Of a DNA stretch of 64,000 bases, positions 56,023-64,000 are shown piece after piece. The notes under the pieces are model-generated. The model did no database searches. It saw only the letters and a program-made list of their open reading frames with translations, and was not told the origin of the DNA. The stretch lies in the NCBI RefSeq assembly GCF_014490745.1, contig NZ_LZEU01000001.1:2197501-2261500 (forward strand). Direction: 5' to 3'. Within the stretch, counting starts at the first letter, position 1, and each line of letters starts with the position of its first letter. Source of the DNA: Pseudomonas alcaligenes. Its GTDB lineage: Bacteria; Pseudomonadota; Gammaproteobacteria; Pseudomonadales; Pseudomonadaceae. Both the position numbers and the translations under genes were made by a program.

Positions 56023-56841
56023 CTACTTGAGTCGGCGTTCCACACCTTTCTCCACCAGGATCTTGGCGGAAATCTCTTCCACCGAGAAATGCGTGGAGTT
56101 GATGAAGGCGATGTTCTCGCGGCGGAACAGGTTTTCCACCTCGCGGACTTCGAACTCGCACTGGGCGAAGCTGGCGTAGCGACTGTTGGGCTTGCGTTCG
56201 TGGCGGATGGCGGTGAGCCGATCCGGGTCGATGGTCAGGCCGAACAGCTTGCTCTTGTAGGGCTTGAGGGCGGCCGGCAGTTGCAGGCGCTCCATGTCTT
56301 CCTCGGTCAGCGGGTAGTTGGCGGCGCGGATGCCGAACTGCATGGCCATGTACAGGCAGGTCGGGGTCTTGCCGCAGCGCGACACGCCGACCAGGATCAG
56401 GTCGGCTTTGTCGTAGTAGTGGGTGCGGGCGCCGTCATCGTTGTCGAGGGCGAAGTTGACCGCCTCGATACGCTCCATGTAGTTGGTGTTGCTGGAGATG
56501 GAGTGCGATTTGCCTACCGAGTAGGAGGAGTGCGAGCTCAACTCCTGCTCCAGGGGGGCGAGGAAGGTGGAGAAGATGTCGATCATGAAGCCGTCGGATT
56601 GGGCCAGGATGTCGCGGATTTCCTGGTTTACCACGGTGTCGAAGATGATCGGACGGGCGCCGTCTTTCTCGGCAGCACTATTGATTTGCTGTACCATGGC
56701 GCGCGCTTTGTCCACGCTGTCGATGTAAGGGCGCGTGAGTTTGGTGAAGCCGATGGTCTCGAACTGGGCCAGCAGGCTCTGGCCGAGGGTTTCGGCGGTG
56801 ATGCCGGTGCCGTCGGAGATGAAGAAAGCGGTTCGTTTCAT
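56023..56841 (-). CDS. ppsR: Phosphoenolpyruvate synthase regulatory protein (kinase/pyrophosphorylase)
   Basis: A 272-residue DUF299/PSRP protein starting [22 protein letters not shown]-loop lies at residues 152-160 (GVSRCGKTP), with the conserved [17 protein letters not shown] and [19 protein letters not shown] regions. It inactivates and reactivates PpsA by ADP-dependent phosphorylation and Pi-dependent dephosphorylation. ATG 56841 is chosen as the family start; a TTG at 56850 is possible. It is divergent from ppsA with 155 bases between starts, a classical arrangement. Confidence 0.95.
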   Translation of the reverse strand: MKRTAFFISDGTGITAETLGQSLLAQFETIGFTKLTRPYIDSVDKARAMVQQINSAAEKDGARPIIFDTVVNQEIRDILAQSDGFMIDIFSTFLAPLEQELSSHSSYSVGKSHSISSNTNYMERIEAVNFALDNDDGARTHYYDKADLILVGVSRCGKTPTCLYMAMQFGIRAANYPLTEEDMERLQLPAALKPYKSKLFGLTIDPDRLTAIRHERKPNSRYASFAQCEFEVREVENLFRRENIAFINSTHFSVEEISAKILVEKGVERRLK

Positions 56842-56996
56842 TTGCGCCAAAGGCCTTAAGTCAGGAACGATTCTTGGCTATCATAGGCCCCCTTTGTCGG
56901 GCCCGTACTGGCCGGCATTGTGACTTATTTCCTTGCGGCAAAGCCAGGTTGCAGCGCGGCTGCGGTGGCTGGGCCAAGTACAGTGGAGAGTTCACC

Positions 56997-59369
<2,373 letters not shown>

Positions 59370-59382
59370 GTACCTTCCCCAA

Positions 59383-59414
59383 CAAGGGCGGAAGCAATTC
59401 CGCCCTTGTTTGTG
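59383..59414 (+). terminator. Terminator of ppsA
   Basis: ACAAGGGCGGAA and TTCCGCCCTTGT form a perfect 12-bp stem with a 4-base loop, followed by TTGTG. Confidence 0.85.
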
Positions 59415-59502
59415 TCCCGTGATCCATGCGGGCAGCCTTAGGTTCGACGTCCGGGGCTAGCTACACGCAGCGCTCACAGCAATTTTTTGTGCAAGAAGCA
59501 GA

Positions 59503-60471
59503 ATGCAAAGCAGTAGTGAGTTGTTCCCCGTTGCCCTGGTCAGCGCCGAATTGCGCGGCGACCTGAGCGAGGATGTCTATCGCCTGAAACCCGGCAACAG
59601 CCCGGACTATTCCGTCGAGCTGGCGGTGACCCGACTCGGCCAGGCCAGTCAGGCCAGTCGTGGCGTGCCGGTGATTCTGCTGCACGGCAGCTTTTCCAAC
59701 CGGCGCTTCTGGTATTCGCCCAAGGGCATTGGTCTCGGTGCTCAGCTGGCGCGCGCCGGCTTCGATGTATGGATCGCAGAAATGCGCGGGCATGGCCTGT
59801 CACCACGCAATCAGGCCTATGCGCGCAATCGCGTGGCGGATTACGCGCGTTACGACCTGCCGGCTATTGCGGCCTTTGTTTGCGAGCAGACGGATCAGGT
59901 ACCGCACTGGATCGGCCATTCGCTGGGGGGCATCACCCTGGCTGCGGCACTGGGCGGGCAGTACCTGGATGGGCAGACGGCAGCTTCGGTGGCGCTGTTC
60001 GGCAGTCAGATCAGTCGCATCTATTGGCCGCTCAAGGTGCCGCCGGTGGAGTGGGGCAGCCGCCTGTTGCTCAAGGCCTTCGACCATATTTCCGGCGCGC
60101 GCCTCAAGCGTGGCCCGGAAGACGAGCCGATCGGCCTGGCCCTGGAGAGCCTGCGCTGGCATCGCCTGTTCGGCCGTTTCGGCGACGAGCAGCGCGACTG
60201 GTGGGCCGGGCTGGCCGATGTGCAGGTGCCGCTGCTGGCGGTGACGGCTGCCGGCGACCTGCAGGATCCGGCCTGGGCCTGTCGCAAGCTGGCCGAGCAG
60301 TTTATCGCCGCGCCACGCCAGGTGCTGTGCCTGGCCAAGGACAAGGGCTTTCTTGGCGACTACGGGCATGTCGAGATGCTGGTCAGCAAGGAAGCCCAGG
60401 CTGAAGTCTGGCCGCTGGTGGAGCATTGGCTGCGCCATGGGCAGTTGCCGCCAGGCATCGCGCTCGACTGA
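59503..60471 (+). CDS. Alpha/beta hydrolase
   Basis: A 322-residue alpha/beta hydrolase without signal peptide. The oxyanion region is VILLHGSFSNRRFW, the nucleophile elbow IGHSLGGI has Ser near 148, and the likely acid and histidine are near VTAAGDLQDPAW and DYGHVEML. The overall pattern, including WIAEMRGHGLSPRN, resembles lysosomal-acid-lipase/PhaC-related esterases. The substrate is unknown. It lies between ppsA and rraA, the position of a known esterase-like gene in P. aeruginosa. Confidence 0.85.
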   Translation: MQSSSELFPVALVSAELRGDLSEDVYRLKPGNSPDYSVELAVTRLGQASQASRGVPVILLHGSFSNRRFWYSPKGIGLGAQLARAGFDVWIAEMRGHGLSPRNQAYARNRVADYARYDLPAIAAFVCEQTDQVPHWIGHSLGGITLAAALGGQYLDGQTAASVALFGSQISRIYWPLKVPPVEWGSRLLLKAFDHISGARLKRGPEDEPIGLALESLRWHRLFGRFGDEQRDWWAGLADVQVPLLAVTAAGDLQDPAWACRKLAEQFIAAPRQVLCLAKDKGFLGDYGHVEMLVSKEAQAEVWPLVEHWLRHGQLPPGIALD

Positions 60472-60548
60472 GGTTACAAGCGCGCTGGCATGGGGCTAAG
60501 ATGTGACGCATTCGGGCTTGCCAGTCATTTCTGCAGCAGGATGCCGGC

Positions 60549-60848
60549 GTGTTTATCGCACTTGAGCGCTTGATCAATCTCGACGACGGCTACCGCCAGA
60601 GCTTCCAGGTGGACGGGCGCAGCCTGATGCTGCTGGTGGTCGAGAATCAACCGCTGTTGCTGGAGAGCCGCTGCCCGCACCAGGGCGCGTCCTTGCACAG
60701 CGCTACCGTCGTCGGTAGGGTGCTGCGCTGCTCGCGCCATGGCATCGAATTCGACCTGCTCAGCGGTCGGCCGCTGAATGCGGCCTGCACCAACCTGACG
60801 CTGCTCAAGCCGGCCTATGACGGCGACCGGATCGGTATCGATCTCTGA
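60549..60848 (+). CDS. Rieske [2Fe-2S] mini-protein
   Basis: A 99-residue stand-alone Rieske ferredoxin. The cluster motifs are CPHQGASL (Cys and His) and CSRHG (Cys and His), about 17 residues apart, as required. It is expected to transfer electrons to an oxygenase or reductase in the cytoplasm; the partner is not evident nearby. It starts at GTG 60549 with AGGA 7 bases upstream. rraA follows after 26 bases, so the two are likely cotranscribed. Confidence 0.88.
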   Translation: MFIALERLINLDDGYRQSFQVDGRSLMLLVVENQPLLLESRCPHQGASLHSATVVGRVLRCSRHGIEFDLLSGRPLNAACTNLTLLKPAYDGDRIGIDL

Positions 60849-60874
60849 CGTATTCCACTAACAGGAGTTTCCCC

Positions 60875-61363
60875 ATGCAATACATCACCCCCGACCTGTG
60901 TGACGCCTACCCGGAGCTGGTGCAGGTGGTAGAGCCGATGTTCGCCAACTTTGGCGGTCGCGACTCCTTTGGTGGCGAAATCGTCACCATCAAGTGCCAT
61001 GAGGACAACTCGCTGGTGAAATCCCAGGCCGACCTGCCGGGGCACGGCAAAGTGCTGGTGGTCGATGGTGGCGGTTCCCTGCGCCGTGCCCTGCTGGGCG
61101 ACATGGTCGCCGAGAAGGCCGCGAAGAACGGCTGGGAAGGCCTGGTGATCTACGGTTGCGTGCGTGACGTCGATGCCCTGGCACAGACCGACCTGGGCGT
61201 GCAGGCCCTGGCCAGCCACCCGATGAAGACCGACAAGCGCAACATTGGCGACCTCAACGTGGCCGTGACCTTCGGCGGCGTCACCTTCCAGCCGGGCCAC
61301 TACGTCTACGCCGACAACAATGGCGTGATCGTTTCCCCCGAACCGCTGAAAATGCCGGAGTGA
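60875..61363 (+). CDS. rraA: Ribonuclease E activity regulator RraA
   Basis: A 162-residue RraA-family protein. [23 protein letters not shown] opens the domain. [48 protein letters not shown] and [16 protein letters not shown] are the conserved blocks. RraA binds RNase E and inhibits it; the homologous fold can also act as 4-hydroxy-4-methyl-2-oxoglutarate aldolase, and a GD-x20-RD pattern (GDMVAEKA to VRDVD) is present, so the activity needs care. AGGAG lies 7 bases upstream. Confidence 0.93.
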   Translation: MQYITPDLCDAYPELVQVVEPMFANFGGRDSFGGEIVTIKCHEDNSLVKSQADLPGHGKVLVVDGGGSLRRALLGDMVAEKAAKNGWEGLVIYGCVRDVDALAQTDLGVQALASHPMKTDKRNIGDLNVAVTFGGVTFQPGHYVYADNNGVIVSPEPLKMPE

Positions 61364-61369
61364 GTCTGT

Positions 61370-61393
61370 CGGGCCCGTTCGCTGCGGGCCCGT
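61370..61393 (+). terminator. Weak hairpin after rraA
   Basis: Two CGGGCCCG elements (61370-61377 and 61385-61392) can fold into a stem but lack a T tract. They may attenuate transcription into cmaX. Confidence 0.35.
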
Positions 61394-61412
61394 CATTCAG
61401 GTGACGCAACGG

Positions 61413-62408
61413 ATGCTAGAGCAAGACAATCTCGAATGGGGACTGGTGCACGCCTTTGTCCTCGATGGCCGTGGCGGCGCCCGCAGTATTGCTCGCGCGG
61501 CGCTGGATGACCTGCAGCTGGGCGAGGGTGAAAGCCTCTGGCTGCACTGGGATCGCAGCCACCCGCTGAGCCAGCGCTGGCTGCGTGAACACAGCGGCAT
61601 CGGCGAATTTGCCTGTGACCTGTTGCTGGAGGAAAACACCCGGCCGCGCCTGCTGCCGTTGCCGGCCGACGAGCTGCTGCTGTTCCTGCGCGGGGTCAAC
61701 CTCAATCCCGGGGCCGAGCCGGAAGACATGGTCTCGGTACGCATCTTCGCCGACCCGCGGCGGGTCGTATCGCTGCGCCTGCGCCCGTTACGGGCGACCG
61801 AGGAGCTGATCGCACAGCTGGAAAAGGGCTGCGGGCCGAAGAATGCCGCGGAGCTGATCCTGCAGCTGGCACATCACCTGGCGGATCGCATCGATGCGTT
61901 GATCGAGGGGCTGGGCGGGCTGCTCGACGAGCAGGAGGAGGGCCTCGACAGCAATGAGCGCTTCCTGCCGGATCATGGCCTGATGCTGCATGTCCGCCTG
62001 CGCGCCGCCAATCTGCGCCGCTTCCTGGCACCGCAGCGAGAAATCTACGGTCAGCTGGCGCGCAATGGCTCGACCTGGTTCACCCGCGATGACGGCGATT
62101 ACTGGAACGAATTGAGCAACCGGCTGATTCGTTATCTCGAGGAGTTGGAGCTGCTGCGCGAGCGGGTAGGGTTGGTGCTGGAGGCTGAGCACCGGCGCAT
62201 GAGCGAGAAGATGAATCGCACTTTGTACCTGCTCGGTATCGTCACCGGCTTTTTCATGCCGATGAGTTTTATCACTGGGCTGCTGGGCATCAATGTCGGC
62301 GGTATGCCGGGGGCCGAGAACGGCCATGGCTTTGTGGTCGCCTGTGCCTTTCTGGCAGCGGTGGCCGGATTCCAGTGGTGGTTGTTTCGCCGTTTGCGCT
62401 GGTTCTGA
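61413..62408 (+). CDS. cmaX: CorA/ZntB-family divalent cation transporter CmaX
   Basis: A 331-residue CorA-superfamily protein. A large cytoplasmic N-terminal domain (about 1-270) is followed by two C-terminal helices (about 275-296 and 305-325). The signature loop reads LLGINVGGMPG, that is G-I-N as in ZntB rather than G-M-N of CorA. It probably transports Zn2+ or another divalent cation. ATG 61413 is preferred; GTG 61401 is possible, and neither has a good SD. The gene order cmaX-crfX-cmpX-sigX is the known Pseudomonas cluster. Confidence 0.9.
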   Translation: MLEQDNLEWGLVHAFVLDGRGGARSIARAALDDLQLGEGESLWLHWDRSHPLSQRWLREHSGIGEFACDLLLEENTRPRLLPLPADELLLFLRGVNLNPGAEPEDMVSVRIFADPRRVVSLRLRPLRATEELIAQLEKGCGPKNAAELILQLAHHLADRIDALIEGLGGLLDEQEEGLDSNERFLPDHGLMLHVRLRAANLRRFLAPQREIYGQLARNGSTWFTRDDGDYWNELSNRLIRYLEELELLRERVGLVLEAEHRRMSEKMNRTLYLLGIVTGFFMPMSFITGLLGINVGGMPGAENGHGFVVACAFLAAVAGFQWWLFRRLRWF

Positions 62409-62462
62409 TGTGACCTGAGCCACGGCGACCACGTCTAGCCCTCATATCCACGCGAGGTGCGC

Positions 62463-62708
62463 ATGCACGATCCGTTTGAAGAATCCCTGCGCGACCTGCT
62501 CAAGGTCTCGTCCTCCGACCATGACGATGGCGCCACGCTCGGGCGGGTGCTCAAGACCGCCAATCGCCAGGTCGGCGCTGGTGATCTGTTCAGTCTGCTC
62601 GGGCATTGGGCCGAAGCACTGATGATCGCCCTGAACAACGGCTCGGCCCATACCGCGCCGGTTTCCCGCCGCCCGCAAAAATCACGTTCCACAGACAAGG
62701 CTGATTGA
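62463..62708 (+). CDS. crfX: CrfX-family small protein
   Basis: An 81-residue cytoplasmic protein (MHDPFEESLRDLLKVSSSDH), hydrophilic and basic at the end, with a central helix GDLFSLLGHWAEALMIALNN. It occupies the place of crfX between cmaX and cmpX in Pseudomonas; the function is unknown beyond association with the cmpX/sigX stress cluster. GAGG 5 bases upstream supports ATG 62463 over GTG 62457. Its stop lies 2 bases before the cmpX start. Confidence 0.85.
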   Translation: MHDPFEESLRDLLKVSSSDHDDGATLGRVLKTANRQVGAGDLFSLLGHWAEALMIALNNGSAHTAPVSRRPQKSRSTDKAD

Positions 62709-62710
62709 AG

Positions 62711-63535
62711 ATGGAATTCGACCCCTGGACCCAAAGTCTCGTAAAAGCCATGGAAACCGTGTGGACGCCGATCGGGGCCTTCATCCCGCGCCTGTTCGGT
62801 TCGCTGGTGGTGGTTCTGCTGGGCTTCGTGGTAGCCAAGCTGCTCGACACCCTGTTGTCCAAGCTGCTGGCCAAGCTGGGCCTGGATCGCCTGATGGCCG
62901 GCACCGGCCTGACCAAGATGCTGGCGCGGGTCGGCATCCAGGTGCCGGTCTCGACCCTGATCGGCAAGATGGTCTACTGGTTCGTGCTGCTGATCTTCCT
63001 CGTCTCCGCCGCCGAATCCCTGGGCCTTGACCGGGTTTCCGCGACGCTCGACGTGCTGGCGCTGTACCTGCCCAAGGTGCTCGGCGCTGCCGTGATCCTG
63101 CTGGCCGGCGTGCTGCTGGCGCAGCTGCTCAGCGGCATCGTCCGTGGCGCCGCCGAGGGCATTGGTCTCGACTATGCCCACGGCCTGGGGCGCATCGCCC
63201 AGGGCCTGGTGATCATCATCAGCATCTCGGTGGCGATCGGGCAGCTGGAGGTCAAGACCGACCTGCTCAACAACGTGATCGCCATTGTGCTGATTTCCAT
63301 TGGTCTGGCGGCCGCACTGGCCCTGGGCCTGGGCAGTCGCGAGATCGCCGGGCAGATTCTGGCCGGCATTTATGTGCGCGAACTTTACGACGTCGGGCAA
63401 CAAGTCAAGCTGGGCGAGGTCGAAGGCCAGATCGAAGAGATCGGCACGGTCAAGACCATTATCCTGACCGAGGATGGCGAGCTGGTGTCGGTGGCCAACC
63501 GCACCCTGCTCGAGCAGCGCGTCAGTAGCCGCTGA
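62711..63535 (+). CDS. cmpX: Small-conductance mechanosensitive channel family protein CmpX
   Basis: A 274-residue membrane protein of the MscS-like/TM-helix-repeat group. Helices lie near 20-50, 75-100, 112-138 and 165-205, with duplicated amphipathic segments (KLLDTLLSKLLAKLGLDRLM). A C-terminal MscS-like beta domain spans about 212-272 (YVRELYDVGQQVKLGEVEGQIEEIG). CmpX is known to influence SigX activity and envelope stress in P. aeruginosa. It is coupled to crfX and lies directly upstream of sigX. Confidence 0.92.
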   Translation: MEFDPWTQSLVKAMETVWTPIGAFIPRLFGSLVVVLLGFVVAKLLDTLLSKLLAKLGLDRLMAGTGLTKMLARVGIQVPVSTLIGKMVYWFVLLIFLVSAAESLGLDRVSATLDVLALYLPKVLGAAVILLAGVLLAQLLSGIVRGAAEGIGLDYAHGLGRIAQGLVIIISISVAIGQLEVKTDLLNNVIAIVLISIGLAAALALGLGSREIAGQILAGIYVRELYDVGQQVKLGEVEGQIEEIGTVKTIILTEDGELVSVANRTLLEQRVSSR

Positions 63536-63618
63536 TACGCCCAATCCCTGCTAATGTATGCGGCCACAGGCGATGCCCTGGTGGCCGCCATCTGACCTGA
63601 CTGTCGGCACGACCCGTT

Positions 63619-64000
63619 TTGAACAAAGCCCAATCGCTCCCCACGCGTTACGACCCTCGCGAGCTTTCCGACGAAGAGCTGGTTCAGCGTGCGCATGTGG
63701 AGCTGTTCCATGTCACGCGCGCCTATGAAGAGCTGATGCGCCGCTATCAGCGCACGCTGTTCAATGTCTGTGCCCGTTACCTGGGCAATGAGCGCGATGC
63801 CGACGACGTCTGCCAGGAAGTCATGCTCAAGGTTCTCTACGGACTGAAGAACTTCGAAGGCAAGTCGAAGTTCAAGACATGGCTATATAGCATCACTTAT
63901 AACGAATGCATTACCCAGTATCGCAAAGAGCGGCGCAAGCGCCGCCTGCTTGACGCCCTGAGCCTGGATCCGCTGGAAGAAGCCTCGGAAGAAAAGACGC
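63619..64000 (+). CDS. sigX: ECF sigma factor SigX (3' end outside window)
   Basis: The first 127 codons of an ECF sigma factor. Region 2 is complete: LMRRYQRTLFNVCARYLGNERDADDVCQEVMLKVLYGL for core binding, then FKTWLYSITYNECITQYRKERRKRR for -10 recognition. The sequence matches SigX of P. aeruginosa closely, with the unusual TTG start at 63619 (TTG AAC AAA GCC). SigX controls oprF and membrane fluidity/fatty-acid genes. It is transcribed separately or with cmpX; a GCGGCCAC/GTGGCCGC hairpin lies at 63560-63588 between them. The -35 domain (region 4) is cut by the window end. Confidence 0.95.
   Translation, partial: MNKAQSLPTRYDPRELSDEELVQRAHVELFHVTRAYEELMRRYQRTLFNVCARYLGNERDADDVCQEVMLKVLYGLKNFEGKSKFKTWLYSITYNECITQYRKERRKRRLLDALSLDPLEEASEEKT

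Overview
The window is about 64 kb of a GC-rich, gene-dense gamma-proteobacterial chromosome. Gene content and order point strongly to Pseudomonas sensu lato: oprI, the cmaX-crfX-cmpX-sigX cluster, tgpA with its MoxR and DUF58 partners, lipA with its foldase gene, cysB-thrH-pabB, and ppsR/ppsA. The lipase reads very like the subfamily I.1 lipases I remember from the P. alcaligenes / P. oleovorans side of the genus. The species call is inference. No rRNA, tRNA, CRISPR array, prophage or intact insertion sequence was seen.

Layout. 1-4.0 kb: the end of a glutathione S-transferase gene, a DUF4892 protein, an AI-2E/PerM-family permease and a DUF945 (YdgA-like) protein. 4.0-6.8 kb: a minus-strand response regulator, a histidine kinase with a proline-rich periplasmic loop, and a five-EF-hand calcium-binding protein. 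7.1-15.0 kb: the complete potassium uptake locus kdpFABC-kdpDE. 15.0-17.5 kb: a patatin-like phospholipase, a small lipoprotein, a flavin reductase-like protein and a small periplasmic protein. 17.5-17.8 kb: an unusually structured intergenic stretch. 17.8-21.7 kb: the overlapping moxR-DUF58-tgpA operon. 21.8-29.6 kb: a thioesterase, a TatD nuclease, an MltF-like lytic transglycosylase, DoxX, lipA-lifO, thpR, a small unknown gene and greB. 29.6-37.1 kb: a YbbP/YbbA-type ABC exporter divergent from tesA, an L,D-transpeptidase, oprI, a membrane-anchored unknown and a small acetyltransferase. 37.1-41.6 kb: DAHP synthase, a PilZ protein, a thioredoxin-like protein, PanE, a 5'-nucleotidase and a universal stress protein. 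41.7-45.7 kb: cysB, a short CysH-like protein, thrH and pabB. 45.8-48.9 kb: a retropepsin-like protease, an inactive transglutaminase/7TM protein and a RimK-like ligase in one operon. 49.1-55.9 kb: the 2-methylcitrate locus (GntR regulator, prpB, prpC, acnD, prpF). 56.0-64.0 kb: ppsR and ppsA, an alpha/beta hydrolase, a mini-Rieske protein, rraA, and cmaX-crfX-cmpX-sigX, with sigX cut by the window end.

How the parts work together. The kdp locus is a self-contained potassium-scavenging system with its own sensor pair. The methylcitrate genes turn propionyl-CoA into pyruvate and succinate, and the adjacent PpsR/PpsA pair controls conversion of pyruvate to phosphoenolpyruvate. Several loci act on the envelope: OprI, L,D-transpeptidase, lytic transglycosylase, TgpA, and the CmpX/SigX membrane-stress cluster. 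Non-coding features include a sigma-54 type promoter with a palindrome upstream of lipA, a perfect hairpin between lipA and lifO, paired operator palindromes upstream of the prp regulator, a KdpE-box-like site, and several families of short intergenic inverted repeats.

Least expected items: the EF-hand protein next to a proline-rich sensor kinase, the short CysH-like protein that lacks the Fe-S cysteines usual for Pseudomonas APS reductase, the protease/7TM/ligase triad, and the structured region near 17.6 kb.
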